Of a DNA stretch of 64,000 nt, positions 43,915 to 53,386 are shown piece after piece. Within the stretch, counting starts at the first letter, position 1, and each line of letters begins with the position of its first letter. Made by a program: the position numbers and the translations under genes. The stretch comes from an uncultured Prevotellaceae bacterium. GTDB taxonomy: Bacteria; Bacteroidota; Bacteroidia; Bacteroidales; Bacteroidaceae. The notes below the pieces were generated by a model. It was not told the DNA's origin, did no database searches, and worked only from the letters and a program-made list of their open reading frames with translations. The stretch spans positions 1 to 64,000 of the forward strand of contig CALGGJ010000040.1 in NCBI GenBank assembly GCA_937915745.1. The letters run 5' to 3'.

Positions 43915-45543
43915 TTACATCATGCCGCCCATTCCGCCTCCGCCCACAGGCATTTCAGGCTTGTCTTCCTTCTTGTCGCAGACCACACATTCGGTAGTGA
44001 GCAACATGCCGGCGATGCTTGCAGCGTTTTCGAGGGCAACACGTGTCACCTTGGCAGGGTCGAGTATTCCACTCTCGCGCAGGTTTTCATATACATCTTT
44101 GCGTGCGTTATAGCCGAAGTCGCCTTTTCCGTTGCGCACCTTCTCAACAACAACGCTGCCTTCCAGTCCTGCATTTTCCACAATCTGGCGCAAAGGTTCT
44201 TCGATGGCCCGACGTATAATCTGAATACCAGTCTGCTCGTCGGCATTTTCGCCTTTGAGGTCGTCGAGTGCATCGATGGCACGTATGAGTGCCACCCCGC
44301 CACCGACAACGGTACCTTCTTCGATGGCTGCGCGTGTGGCACAGAGTGCATCGTCAACTCTGTCTTTTTTCTCTTTCATCTCAACTTCGCTGGCAGCACC
44401 TACATAGAGTACTGCTACGCCTCCGCTGAGTTTGGCAAGTCGTTCCTGCAGCTTTTCTTTGTCGTAGTCGCTGGTAGTGGCTTTGATTTCTGCCTTAATT
44501 TGGTTGACACGGTCTTGGATGAGTTGCTTGTCGCCTTTACCACCGACGATGGTTGTGTTGTCTTTAGAGATGGTGACTTTTTCTGCACTACCCAGCATGT
44601 CGATTGTGGCCTGTTCGAGTTTGAGGCCTTTTTCTTCGCTGATGACCACACCCCCTGTAAGTATTGCAATGTCTTCGAGCATGGCTTTGCGACGGTCGCC
44701 GAATCCAGGTGCTTTCACGGCACAAATCTTGAGTTGGCTGCGCAGACGGTTTACGACGAGTGTCGTGAGTGCCTCGCTGTCGATATCCTCGGCAATGACG
44801 AGTAGTGGACGTCCGGTCTGAACGGCCGGTTCGAGTATTGGCAGGAATTCTTTGAGGTTGGATATTTTCTTGTCGTAGATGAGTATGAGCGGGCTGTCCA
44901 TCTGGCATTCCATCTTCTCGGTGTCGGTAACGAAGTATGGTGAGAGATAGCCGCGGTCGAATTGCATACCCTCAACCACTCCTATTGTGGTGTCGCGGCT
45001 CTTTGCTTCTTCTATGGTTATTACACCGTCTTTTGATACTTTCTTCATTGCGTCGGCAATGAGTTTTCCGATTTCGCTGTCGTTGTTTGCACTTACGGTA
45101 GCCACTTGCTCTATCTTTTCGTAGTTATCGCCTACTTGTTCGCTCTGTGATTTCACATGTTCAACTACTTTGGCCACGGCCTTGTCGATACCGCGTTTGA
45201 GGTCCATTGGGTTTGCACCGGCAGCCACGTTTTTCAGTCCGGCAGTGCAGATGGCCTGTGCCAGTACTGTGGCGGTGGTGGTTCCGTCGCCTGCGTCGTC
45301 GCCTGTTTTCGATGCGACACTCTTCACCAGTTGTGCACCGGTGTTCTGGAATGCATCGTCAAGTTCTATCTCTTTTGCTACGGTCACACCGTCCTTTGTA
45401 ATCTGTGGTGCACCAAACTTCTTTTCGAGAATCACGTTACGGCCTTTCGGACCCAGTGTTACTTTCACTGCATTTGCTAATGCGTCAACGCCCATCTTCA
45501 CTTGTTCGCGGGCTTCTATGTTGAATTTCAATTCTTTTGACAT
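43915..45543 (-). CDS. groL: Chaperonin GroEL (60 kDa)
   Basis: A 542-residue chaperonin subunit with the family-typical start [37 protein letters not shown], the ATP-site motif [14 protein letters not shown] and the ending GGGMGGMM. It forms the folding cage with GroES. groS lies 48 bp upstream, in the usual order. Expression may depend on the sigma-54-like promoter before groS. Confidence 0.98.
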   Translation of the reverse strand: MSKELKFNIEAREQVKMGVDALANAVKVTLGPKGRNVILEKKFGAPQITKDGVTVAKEIELDDAFQNTGAQLVKSVASKTGDDAGDGTTTATVLAQAICTAGLKNVAAGANPMDLKRGIDKAVAKVVEHVKSQSEQVGDNYEKIEQVATVSANNDSEIGKLIADAMKKVSKDGVITIEEAKSRDTTIGVVEGMQFDRGYLSPYFVTDTEKMECQMDSPLILIYDKKISNLKEFLPILEPAVQTGRPLLVIAEDIDSEALTTLVVNRLRSQLKICAVKAPGFGDRRKAMLEDIAILTGGVVISEEKGLKLEQATIDMLGSAEKVTISKDNTTIVGGKGDKQLIQDRVNQIKAEIKATTSDYDKEKLQERLAKLSGGVAVLYVGAASEVEMKEKKDRVDDALCATRAAIEEGTVVGGGVALIRAIDALDDLKGENADEQTGIQIIRRAIEEPLRQIVENAGLEGSVVVEKVRNGKGDFGYNARKDVYENLRESGILDPAKVTRVALENAASIAGMLLTTECVVCDKKEDKPEMPVGGGGMGGMM

Positions 45544-45591
45544 ATCTTTATTGTTTTAATGATTTGTGATTAATAAATGGTTAGCCGGTCT

Positions 45592-45864
45592 TTATCCCAG
45601 TATTGCCAGCACGTCGCTTTGGCGCATGATGAGGTATTTCTCTCCTTCGTATTCGAGTTCGGTACCTGCATACTTGCCATAGAGTACTTTGTCGCCTACT
45701 TTCAGCACCATTTCCTCGTCTTTGCTGCCTGTGCCGGCTGCCACTACTTCGCCTTGGAGCGGTTTTTCTTTTGCTGTGTCGGGGATGATGATTCCGCCAA
45801 CTGTCTTTGTCTCTGCAGGAGCAGGGAGAATTACAACCCTGTCTGCTAATGGTTTAATGTTCAT
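45592..45864 (-). CDS. groS: Co-chaperonin GroES (10 kDa)
   Basis: 90 residues, [44 protein letters not shown], the mobile-loop sequence of GroES, ending VLAILG. It forms the lid of the GroEL cage. It is the first gene of groS-groL. A 24/12-type promoter and a TGTCA repeat array lie 57-142 bp upstream of its start. Confidence 0.98.
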   Translation of the reverse strand: MNIKPLADRVVILPAPAETKTVGGIIIPDTAKEKPLQGEVVAAGTGSKDEEMVLKVGDKVLYGKYAGTELEYEGEKYLIMRQSDVLAILG

Positions 45865-45920
45865 AATGTTGATGTTTTATTAGTTATATGTTTTGTTATT
45901 TTACGTTCTGTGTTGTATAT

Positions 45921-45936
45921 GGCAAATTGCGTGCCA
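45921..45936 (-). promoter_or_regulatory. Sigma-54-type -24/-12 promoter of groS-groL
   Basis: On the minus strand the sequence is TGGCACGCAATTTGCC, a complete match to TGGCACG-N4-TTGC with GG and GC spaced as required. Transcription would start near 45910, leaving a leader of about 46 nt to the groS ATG. No TAnnTTTG box was noticed nearby on this strand. Functional role is inference. Confidence 0.65.
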
Positions 45937-45949
45937 AGCTCCGTGTGTA

Positions 45950-46006
45950 TGACAGACACGGTATGTCGGTATGTCAGTTTGTCATATATGGCACCGTTGC
46001 ATGACA
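45950..46006 (-). promoter_or_regulatory. TGTCA/TGACA array upstream of the groS promoter
   Basis: On the plus strand TGTCG (45964), TGTCA (45972) and TGTCA (45980) are exactly 8 bp apart, flanked by TGACA at 45950 and ATGACA at 46001. TGTCAT (45980-45985) and ATGACA (46001-46006) form a 6-bp inverted pair. It sits 14-70 bp upstream of the -24 element, where an enhancer-binding protein would act. The remaining gap to 46152 shows nothing else. Confidence 0.5.
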
Positions 46007-46152
46007 CACTTGCAGTCGGGGGGGGTGTGTCCTCCCTGCGGCTTTCGCTCTTTGGTATCTCGCAATTAGCAAATGGGGGGAAATGGCATGATGGCTTTTG
46101 GCTAATTATGCTGTTTTTCTGTTTTCGGCTCTTTGCATTCGTGTAATTGTGC

Positions 46153-46160
46153 TATCTTTG
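46153..46160 (+). promoter_or_regulatory. -7 box TATCTTTG for prmC-recX-comF
   Basis: TATCTTTG lies 55 nt before the prmC start at 46216; a TTTG at 46132-46135 gives a 17-bp spacer, slightly short. It favours 46216 over the upstream in-frame start at 46147. Confidence 0.5.
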
Positions 46161-46215
46161 TAATCCAAAACGGCGGGGATACATCCGGTTGTATTTCTCA
46201 GACGCTTGTAAAACT

Positions 46216-47058
46216 ATGGGCAGACTTTTTAACGATATACGCAGTGCGCTCACATCGGCAGGAATAGAGTGTGGCGAGGCACGGTCGATAGGTCTTATGT
46301 TGCTTGAGTGGGCTGTGGGTTTGTCGGCATCCGATGTACTTGCAGGCGGCGACGATGAATTGCCTGCCTGCGCCCGCCGCCGCCTTTGTCCGCTTGTGAA
46401 GCGCCTGGCTATGGGCGAGCCCATACAGTATGTTACTGGCACTACGCAGTTTTGCGGACTCAACATAGGTGTAAAACCTGGTGTGCTCATTCCGCGCCCC
46501 GAGACTGAGGAACTGGTTGAGGCAGTGACGGGGCGTGTGGGTATCAATATCCTCGACATAGGCACGGGCAGCGGATGTATAGCCTTGGCACTGAAACACA
46601 TCTGTCCCATGGCCACCGTCACTGCATTCGACATCTCGGCCGAGGCACTGAGCATAGCTTCCGATAATGCGCGTCGTCTGGGTCTGGATGTTCGTTTCGA
46701 GCAATGCGACATCCTGGCCAAGCAGCCCGACGGGCGTCTGTGGGACACTATTGTGTCTAACCCACCATACGTATGCGACGAGGAGCGGTGTGAGATGCTG
46801 CCTACGGTTTCCGACTACGAGCCACACATAGCTCTGTTTGTACCCGACTCCGACCCTCTTTTGTTTTACACCGCCATCACACGGTTTGCCACACGTTCGC
46901 TCACTCCGGGAGGCTTGCTGGCGTTCGAAGCCAACCGCCGTTTTGCTTTCGAGGTCGAACAGTTGCTAAGGCGGTCGGGCTTCGACCACACTGAGGTGCG
47001 GCAGGATATATTTGGAAACAATCGTTTTGTGATGGGAACCTATGGACTTACAACCTGA
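46216..47058 (+). CDS. prmC: Release factor glutamine methyltransferase PrmC
   Basis: A 280-residue enzyme that methylates the Gln of the GGQ motif in peptide release factors. The start MGRLFNDIRSAL is preferred to the upstream frame at 46147, which lies before the -7 box. SAM-binding motif I is NILDIGTGSGCIALAL, the catalytic motif is SNPPYVCDEE, and IQYVTGTTQFCGLNIGVKPGVLIPRPETEELVE is the family N-terminal signature. It overlaps recX by 17 bp. Confidence 0.93.
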   Translation: MGRLFNDIRSALTSAGIECGEARSIGLMLLEWAVGLSASDVLAGGDDELPACARRRLCPLVKRLAMGEPIQYVTGTTQFCGLNIGVKPGVLIPRPETEELVEAVTGRVGINILDIGTGSGCIALALKHICPMATVTAFDISAEALSIASDNARRLGLDVRFEQCDILAKQPDGRLWDTIVSNPPYVCDEERCEMLPTVSDYEPHIALFVPDSDPLLFYTAITRFATRSLTPGGLLAFEANRRFAFEVEQLLRRSGFDHTEVRQDIFGNNRFVMGTYGLTT

Positions 47059-47557
47059 ATCAGCCCGAACTATGGAACAACGAAAACCTATGAGCGAGTC
47101 CGCTGCCTTGAGCCGCCTTACCGGCAGGTGTGCCCTCGCAGAGTATTGTGTGGCCGACGTGCGCCGCATGATGTCGCGCTGGCAGTTGCCCGAGGGCGCC
47201 GAGGGTCGCATCATCAGTAGGCTGCTTGGCGAGCGGTATATCGACGAAGAGCGATATGCACGTGCATTCGTGCGCGACAAGTTCAGATACAACCACTGGG
47301 GCCTTGTGCGCATAGAGCAGGAATTGCGGCACCGAGGCATCGACCACGACATCATTGCCTCTGCCCTTACCGAGATCGACACCGACACGAGTATAGATGC
47401 CTTACGGCATATTCTGCAGACCAAGCGGCGACAGGTGACAGGCCGAAGCGAGAGCGATATACGTGCCAAACTCATACGCTTTGCCCTGTCGCGTGGTTTT
47501 TCCTACAGCCAGATAAATGCCGTGATGGGCGAAGACTGCGACACCGACAACACATGA
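47042..47557 (+). CDS. recX: Regulatory protein RecX family
   Basis: 171 residues with the three-helix repeats of RecX (ALAEYCVADVRRMMSRW, RIISRLLGERYIDEERYARAFVRDKFRYNHWGLVRIEQELRHRGI, IRAKLIRFALSRGFSYSQINAVM). RecX modulates RecA filaments. The start at 47042 overlaps prmC by 17 bp; 47072 (MEQRKPMSE) is an alternative. The comF gene overlaps its end by 4 bp, showing an operon. Confidence 0.88.
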   Translation: MDLQPESARTMEQRKPMSESAALSRLTGRCALAEYCVADVRRMMSRWQLPEGAEGRIISRLLGERYIDEERYARAFVRDKFRYNHWGLVRIEQELRHRGIDHDIIASALTEIDTDTSIDALRHILQTKRRQVTGRSESDIRAKLIRFALSRGFSYSQINAVMGEDCDTDNT

Positions 47558-48255
47558 CACGCATCATTGCCGATATATGGGATTTCTGCTTTCCGCGCTA
47601 CTGCCTGCTGTGCTCAGAAAGGCTCAGCATCCACGAGCATGCCCTGTGTGTAGGTTGTCTTGGCCGGCTGCCACGCACCAGTGCACACAACGTGGCACAA
47701 AACCGGATAGAGCAGATGTTCTGGGGTGTGCTGCCCATTGAGCGCGCCACATCGTTGCTCTATTACTCGGCAGCCGAGACACGCAAAATCATTCACTACA
47801 CAAAATACCATAGCCGTCCGACGGTGGGCGAATACATAGCATACACCCTGACAAAGGAGATTGTGGCATCTGGCTTTTTCGATGGCATAGACATGATAAT
47901 ACCTATGCCGATACACTGGCACCGCCGGCTTTCGCGTGGCTACAACCAAAGCGAATATATAGCACGTGGCATCAGCCGAGCCACCGGCCTGCCCATCCAG
48001 ACGCGGGCTGTGAGCCGTACCGTCGATACCGAAAGCCAGACACGGCTCAGTGCCATCGGGCGTCGCGACAACATGACGAAGGCATTCAGCCTCACACACC
48101 CCGAGTTGGTTGAAGGCCGACACCTGCTCATTGTTGACGACGTGATAACAACAGGTGCAACCATCAGGGAACTGGGTCTCGAACTGGCTAAGGCGCATGG
48201 TGTAAAGCTGTCGGTATTGAGTATGGCTCTGTCCGACTCTAACATCATCATCTGA
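47554..48255 (+). CDS. comF: ComF family phosphoribosyltransferase-like protein
   Basis: A 233-residue protein with an N-terminal zinc-finger-like Cys set (CFPRYCLLCSERL, CVGCLGRL) and a type I phosphoribosyltransferase domain (IPMPIHWHRRLSRGYNQSEYIARG, HLLIVDDVITTGATIREL). Homologues act in DNA uptake or recombination in competent bacteria. It starts 4 bp inside recX, so it shares the prmC-recX transcript. The C4 repeat array begins at its stop codon. Confidence 0.9.
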   Translation: MTRIIADIWDFCFPRYCLLCSERLSIHEHALCVGCLGRLPRTSAHNVAQNRIEQMFWGVLPIERATSLLYYSAAETRKIIHYTKYHSRPTVGEYIAYTLTKEIVASGFFDGIDMIIPMPIHWHRRLSRGYNQSEYIARGISRATGLPIQTRAVSRTVDTESQTRLSAIGRRDNMTKAFSLTHPELVEGRHLLIVDDVITTGATIRELGLELAKAHGVKLSVLSMALSDSNIII

Positions 48256-48360
48256 GACTGCGCACTCACGAGGCCGAGACTGCGCACTCATGAGGCCGAG
48301 ACTGCGCACTCATGAGGCCGAGACTGCGCACTCGCAGGGCTGTGACTGCGCACTCGCATG
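48254..48360. repeat. 22-bp repeats (family C, array 4)
   Basis: GAGACTGCGCACTC units start at 48254, 48276, 48298 and 48320, with a fifth GACTGCGCACTCGC at about 48344. The array runs from the comF stop to just before dus; the ATG at 48358 is formed by the last unit. Confidence 0.9.
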
Positions 48361-48375
48361 AACATACATCACACA

Positions 48376-49377
48376 ATGAAGATAGACAACATAGATTTGG
48401 GTCGTGAGCCGGTGCTGCTGGCTCCGATGGAAGACGTGACCGACCAAGCCTTCCGGCTGCTGTGTAAGGAGTTTGGCGCATCGATGGTCTATTCAGAGTT
48501 TGTAAGTGCCGACGCACTGATTCGCAGCGTCGGTCGCTCGTTGCAAAAGATAAGCGTATGCAACGACGAGCGGCCTGTGGCCGTACAGCTATACGGACGC
48601 GACGTCGAATCGATGGTGGAGGCAGCACGCATAATAGAGTCGGAAACACACCCTGATGTAATCGATATCAACTTCGGTTGTCCGGTGAAAAAGGTGGCAG
48701 GCAAGGGTGCCGGTGCCGGCATGTTGCGCAATCCCGAACTCATGCTCAACATCACGCGTGCCATCGTCCAGGCAGTAAGCCTGCCGGTGACGGTGAAGAC
48801 CCGGCTGGGATGGGATGACGAACATAAAATAATAGTCAGCCTGGCCGAGCAGTTGCAAGACTGCGGCATACAGGCTCTCACTATACATGGGCGCACACGC
48901 AGCCAGATATATACCGGCGAAGCCGACTGGACTCTCATAGGCCAGGTGAAAGCCAACCCGCGCATGACGATACCAATTATAGGAAATGGTGACATCACAA
49001 GTCCCGAGCGTGCACGCGAGTGTTTCGACCGTTACGGGGTCGATGCCGTGATGGTGGGACGTGCCACATTCGGACGACCATGGATTTTCAAGGAGATACG
49101 CCACTATCTCGACACAGGACAACACATAGACACACTGTCGCCAGAATGGAAACTCGAGGTACTGCGACGGCAGGTGGCACGCAGTGTGGAATTGAGTCCC
49201 AAAGGCGAACTCAGCGGCATAATGCATGTAAGACGACACCTGGCGGCATCGCCATTGTTCAAGGGAATACCCGACTTCCGTCAGTTACGAATAAAGATGT
49301 TGAGAGCCGAGAGCCTCGACGAGTTGAATGAGATACTCGACACTATAAAACCAATCATCACCGCTGCCCCGCAGTAG
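48376..49377 (+). CDS. dusB: tRNA-dihydrouridine synthase (DusB-like)
   Basis: A 333-residue FMN enzyme that reduces uridine in tRNA. It starts MKIDNIDLGREPVLLAPMEDVTDQAFRLL (the LAPMxxVTD motif). DINFGCPVKKVAGKGAGAGMLRNPEL contains the catalytic Cys. TVKTRLGWDDEH, LTIHGRTRSQIYTGEADW and GNGDI complete the barrel. An ATG at 48358 in frame would add six residues but is made by the repeat, so 48376 is preferred. The -B subclass is a best guess. Confidence 0.9.
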   Translation: MKIDNIDLGREPVLLAPMEDVTDQAFRLLCKEFGASMVYSEFVSADALIRSVGRSLQKISVCNDERPVAVQLYGRDVESMVEAARIIESETHPDVIDINFGCPVKKVAGKGAGAGMLRNPELMLNITRAIVQAVSLPVTVKTRLGWDDEHKIIVSLAEQLQDCGIQALTIHGRTRSQIYTGEADWTLIGQVKANPRMTIPIIGNGDITSPERARECFDRYGVDAVMVGRATFGRPWIFKEIRHYLDTGQHIDTLSPEWKLEVLRRQVARSVELSPKGELSGIMHVRRHLAASPLFKGIPDFRQLRIKMLRAESLDELNEILDTIKPIITAAPQ

Positions 49378-49406
49378 GACACCCCTGGCGTTGCCGGCTA
49401 TAACAG

Positions 49407-51719
49407 TCAGCGACCCACCGCAGCCAGGGTAAACCGTATTTCGGCATACGTATAGTCGGGCGGCAGCTTGGCCTTGAGGTCAGACAAAGTATAAGCCCCG
49501 GCAAACAGGTTCACGGAGTCGATGATGCGCTGCTGACGCTCTTTTGAAACCAATGTGTTGACGTCGAGCTCGCCTTCAGCAACAAACGATGCCAGATGTT
49601 TTTCGATTGTTGGCCGCGAGAGTTGGCGTTCGGCCGCAATATCGGCAATGCTGAGACCCCGGCGGTAGAGGTCGAACGTACGGTGGCGAGTGTCGGTGCG
49701 TACCGGCTTCGAGTTCTCAATGTCGCCTGATTCCACGCTGCGACCACCACGCTTCGGATCAGGCTTGCGTTTCGAAGGCTTCGGCAAGTCAACATTGGAA
49801 AGGGCGGCACGAGCCTTAGCATCGAGATATGACTTGACGGTAAATGCATAGGAGTCGCTCTTGAGCAATGTGGCAAACACCTGCATCTTCAGCTTCAGCT
49901 TCAGCATCATCCCTTCGAGAGCGTTGTTGTATTGACGGCTCACCTGCCGGTTGTCTATGCGGATGGCAAGGTGGTCGGGCAACGGCGCAAATATATCCGC
50001 CAACTTGTCGTAGAAATAACTGAACGAAGCACTCAGACGCCGTTGTAACTCGGCGTTGTGTAATGGATTGACTACTGCCGCACTCGTGGCGTGATATTGG
50101 CGCACAAACCGCTGTGCCACGTCTTTCACGTCGGTATCGAGCCGGAGCTGAGCCGACTTTATCAGGACAAGCAAGTCGGGGTGAGTGGCAGAGAGATGCT
50201 CGTCGGTCACACGTTTGAGATACCCGAATGCATGGACCAAAGGGTCGAAATCCATAAGTTCGTCGAGCAGTGTGTAAAAATAGTCATGTTTCAGTTGCGG
50301 CAAAAGCTGCGCTTTGATTTCACCCTGGCGTATTCGCTCGTCAATATATTGTGTCACAGTCGTGTCGGTCATGATGCTGCCGAGGTTGAGCGGCTGGGTG
50401 AGTACGATACCTTCGAGGGTGCGACACCGCGACAGGGCCACATACGCCTGTCCGTGGGCAAACGACGCATTGATGTCGAGTACCGCATGGTCGAACGTAA
50501 GGCCCTGACTCTTGTGCACAGTGATGGCCCAGGCTAACCGAAGCGGGTACTGGCGGAACGTACCATCCACCTCCTCGACAATCTGCCTGGTGTCCGGGTC
50601 GATAGTATATTTCATGTTTTCCCACACCACCTGAGGCAACATCACAGTCGTATCGTCTTCCTTGCAAAAGACACGTATGACATCGGTGCCGCTATCTCCA
50701 TCGCGTTCCAAGTCTTCAACCACACCTATCTTACCATTATAATAGGCACCGGCACCACTCGGGTCGTTCTTGATAAACATCACCTGAGCACCACGCTTTA
50801 TCACCAATTCGAAATCGGCCGGATAGCTCGTCTCGGGGAAATTACCTTTCACCTGTGCAGTAAACCGCAGTTCGTTGTCGGGCAATGCACGCAGCATCGA
50901 CTCGTTGTAGCTGGCAGCCATGCGGTTGTGGGTGGTAAGGCGAATCCAGTCTTCATCACGTGGTGGTGTGAAATGCCTGATATATCGGCTGTTGAGTAGG
51001 CCAAGTGCATCTGCACTGGGGTGTCCGCCACGAATCTGTGCAAGCAGATTGATGAATCGGAAGTCTTGCTGGCGGTATATACGACGCAGCTCGATCGTGA
51101 CATAATCGACCTGCTGCAAAGCCTTCGAATCGTAGAAAAACGGAGATCCGTAATAAGGTTGCAGCAATGGCCACTCGCTCTCAGCAGCCACGGGAGCCAA
51201 CTGCAGGAGGTCGCCTATGAGCAAGAGCTGAACACCGCCGAAAGGACGATACCGGTCCCGATACTTACGCAGGACCTGGTCGATGGCATCGAGCAGGTCA
51301 CAGCGCACCATCGACACCTCGTCGATGACCAGGAGGTCGAGGGTCTGAATCAGACGCTTCTTCTCCTCACTCATGCGATAATGGCCCTGACCCTCACGCA
51401 GGGGAGTACCAGGCACCATCGGACCAAACGGCAACTGGAAAAACGAATGGATGGTCTGCCCACCGGCATTGATGGCTGCCACACCCGTCGGAGCCAACAC
51501 CACCATACGTTTGGGAGTCAGCTCGCGCAGTTTGCGTAAGAACGTAGTCTTGCCCGTACCTGCCTTGCCTGTCAGAAAGACCGAGATGCCGGTCTGGGCT
51601 ACGTATTGCCAGGCAAGATTCATCTCGACATTGTGCACCCGATTTGACGCAACACCACTATCCTCACTCACCTTCATGACAAAGATATCATCGGTCGTCT
51701 GTTCTGTATAATCCATCAT
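49407..51719 (-). CDS. PIF1-like SF1B DNA helicase with C-terminal HTH
   Basis: A 770-residue helicase. The frame is open upstream to 51824, but MMDYTEQTTDD at 51719/51716 lies just after the -7 box and is the better start. Walker A is GKAGTGKTT (51-59). LVIDEVSMVRCDLLDAID is Walker B, GGVQLLLIGDLLQLAPVA motif III, and LAWAITVHKSQGLTFDHAVLD motif V/VI. The last 90 residues form a helicase-associated HTH (RTFDLYRRGLSIADIAAERQLSRPTIEKHL). Such proteins unwind DNA in replication or recombination. Confidence 0.9.
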   Translation of the reverse strand: MMDYTEQTTDDIFVMKVSEDSGVASNRVHNVEMNLAWQYVAQTGISVFLTGKAGTGKTTFLRKLRELTPKRMVVLAPTGVAAINAGGQTIHSFFQLPFGPMVPGTPLREGQGHYRMSEEKKRLIQTLDLLVIDEVSMVRCDLLDAIDQVLRKYRDRYRPFGGVQLLLIGDLLQLAPVAAESEWPLLQPYYGSPFFYDSKALQQVDYVTIELRRIYRQQDFRFINLLAQIRGGHPSADALGLLNSRYIRHFTPPRDEDWIRLTTHNRMAASYNESMLRALPDNELRFTAQVKGNFPETSYPADFELVIKRGAQVMFIKNDPSGAGAYYNGKIGVVEDLERDGDSGTDVIRVFCKEDDTTVMLPQVVWENMKYTIDPDTRQIVEEVDGTFRQYPLRLAWAITVHKSQGLTFDHAVLDINASFAHGQAYVALSRCRTLEGIVLTQPLNLGSIMTDTTVTQYIDERIRQGEIKAQLLPQLKHDYFYTLLDELMDFDPLVHAFGYLKRVTDEHLSATHPDLLVLIKSAQLRLDTDVKDVAQRFVRQYHATSAAVVNPLHNAELQRRLSASFSYFYDKLADIFAPLPDHLAIRIDNRQVSRQYNNALEGMMLKLKLKMQVFATLLKSDSYAFTVKSYLDAKARAALSNVDLPKPSKRKPDPKRGGRSVESGDIENSKPVRTDTRHRTFDLYRRGLSIADIAAERQLSRPTIEKHLASFVAEGELDVNTLVSKERQQRIIDSVNLFAGAYTLSDLKAKLPPDYTYAEIRFTLAAVGR

Positions 51720-51740
51720 AATCCTTTCCGTTTCTATGTG

Positions 51741-51748
51741 CAAAGGTA
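51741..51748 (-). promoter_or_regulatory. -7 box TACCTTTG for the PIF1-like helicase
   Basis: CAAAGGTA on the plus strand reads TACCTTTG on the minus strand, 21 nt before the ATG at 51719. No clear -33 box. The gap 51749-51988 holds no gene that I can support. Confidence 0.5.
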
Positions 51749-51988
51749 GTGGTTTAGAGTGGAACGTAAAAGCAGAAAACCAAAAACTTGACGTGCATAT
51801 CCGATAATGTGTAACAAACCACATGAGTTTGACTTACATGGAAGACTTTACACCACAACCGACGGGCGAAACAAAGGCGAGGATGAAGAATACTGAATGC
51901 AGGTGACAATTGGCAACACGTAAATCGCAAATAGGGTGCAGCTACACAGATTTCTCGCTTTTCATTTCCTGCATTCCACCTAATTACT

Positions 51989-51996
51989 TATCTTTG
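51989..51996 (+). promoter_or_regulatory. -7 box TATCTTTG with N4-ATG spacing (SGNH gene)
   Basis: TATCTTTG is followed by CATC and the ATG at 52001, and no other start fits the signal peptide. If the box is used, transcription would begin at or next to the start codon. Confidence 0.55.
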
Positions 51997-52000
51997 CATC

Positions 52001-53200
52001 ATGAAACGAACAATTATAATATTCTGCCTACTACTGGCCGCACTGACGCAGAGCATCGCAGCCAACAGACCAAAACGATGGGTGGCAACATGGGCCACCG
52101 CAGTACAAAAAGTAGAGCCACACAACCTGCCGCCAGCCCCATATCTTGCGGGCAACACCCTGAGACAGATAGTTGAGGTGTCGGTGGCTGGCAATGTTGT
52201 GAGGCTCGAACTGTCAAACCAATACAACATCACTCCTACCGAAATAGTGTCGGTCGAACTGGCCGAGGCACGAACTCAAGGCGAGTCGGCCGACATCGTG
52301 GAACAAACCACGAAGACCATCACCTTCGGAGGAAACCTCTCGGTGACCATGCAACCGGGACAGACCATAACTTCCGACCCCGTCAAGTTCCGCCTGCGCC
52401 AACGTATGCCTGTGGCAATCACAATACGGTTCGGACAATGTTCGGCAACAGATGTGAGCGGACATCCGGGTTCGCGAACCACATCCTACATCATCAGCGG
52501 ACACGGCAACGACTTCGCTGCTGCCACACGCTCCGACCACTGGTACTACATCAGCAACCTGCAAGTGGAAGCCAAAGGCAAGATGGGGTCGATAGCTGTG
52601 ATAGGAAACTCGATAACCGACGGCCGAGGAACTACTACCAACCACCAAGACCGATGGACCGACAACCTGTCGCAACGACTGCTGGCCGACAAAGCAACAC
52701 GACACCTCAGTGTACTCAACTACGGCTTGGGAGGCAATTGTGTGCTGCGAGGCGGACTCGGCCCTACTGCCAACAGCCGATTCGAGCGCGATGCACTCTC
52801 GGCACCAGGAGTGAAATATGTGATTGTATTCGAGGGAGTGAACGACATCGGAGGCTCGTGGCAACCCGATGAAACTGCAAACCAACTCATCAGCTCGTTC
52901 AAAGCCATGATTGAACAGGCACACGCACACGGACTCAAGATATACGGAGCAACCATCATGCCGTTCCGCGGAAACAACTACTACAACCACGGTCGCGAAG
53001 AAGCACGGCAGAAAGTGAACGAATGGATACGCAACAGCGGCGAGTACGACGGGCTTATAGACTTCGACCGCGCAATGAGCGACCCACAACAGCCCGACCG
53101 CCTCAACCCTGCATTCTTGTTCGAAAACGACTGGCTGCACCCTAACGCCGACGGATACAGGAAGATGGGCGACTGCATAGACATCAACCTGTTTAAATAA
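52001..53200 (+). CDS. SGNH/GDSL hydrolase, exported
   Basis: A 399-residue exported enzyme (signal peptide MKRTIIIFCLLLAALTQSIA). An N-terminal beta-sandwich spans about 25-190 (VATWATAVQKV..., typical of this clade), and the SGNH core has block I AVIGNSITDGRG (Ser204), the Gly block NYGLGGNCVLRGG, block III VIVFEGVNDIGGSW (Asn) and block V DWLHPNADGY (Asp, His). It is an esterase of the rhamnogalacturonan or acetyl-xylan type by location, but the substrate is not fixed. A strong terminator follows. Confidence 0.88.
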   Translation: MKRTIIIFCLLLAALTQSIAANRPKRWVATWATAVQKVEPHNLPPAPYLAGNTLRQIVEVSVAGNVVRLELSNQYNITPTEIVSVELAEARTQGESADIVEQTTKTITFGGNLSVTMQPGQTITSDPVKFRLRQRMPVAITIRFGQCSATDVSGHPGSRTTSYIISGHGNDFAAATRSDHWYYISNLQVEAKGKMGSIAVIGNSITDGRGTTTNHQDRWTDNLSQRLLADKATRHLSVLNYGLGGNCVLRGGLGPTANSRFERDALSAPGVKYVIVFEGVNDIGGSWQPDETANQLISSFKAMIEQAHAHGLKIYGATIMPFRGNNYYNHGREEARQKVNEWIRNSGEYDGLIDFDRAMSDPQQPDRLNPAFLFENDWLHPNADGYRKMGDCIDINLFK

Positions 53201-53230
53201 GTCTGAAAGCTGACAGGTCCTAAATATAAC

Positions 53231-53276
53231 AGGATGGTTCCAGAGTGTAAATAATGTCTGAAACCATCCTGTTTTT
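53231..53276 (+). terminator. Intrinsic terminator after the SGNH gene
   Basis: AGGATGGTT (53231-53239) pairs perfectly with AACCATCCT (53262-53270) around a loop of about 22 nt, followed by GTTTTTG. It lies 31 bp after the stop codon. Confidence 0.75.
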
Positions 53277-53279
53277 GTA

Positions 53280-53386
53280 TCTCTGCTTATGTTTATTGAA
53301 TCTCTGCTTATGTTTATTGAGTCTCTGCTTATGTTTATTGTATCCCTACCTACTTGTTTCCTGTATCCCTACTTATGTTTTTTGAG
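53280..53386. repeat. Five degenerate 21-bp repeats (family E)
   Basis: TCTCTGCTTATGTTTATTGA units start at 53280, 53301 and 53322; degenerate TCCCTACxTA units start at 53343 and 53366. The array lies between the terminator and the convergent GT gene and reaches into the last codons of that gene. Confidence 0.85.

Noticed and set aside
45989..46001. Plus-strand sigma-54-like TGGCACCGTTGCA
   Set aside because: The distance between GG and GC is three bases too short; only the minus-strand site has correct spacing.
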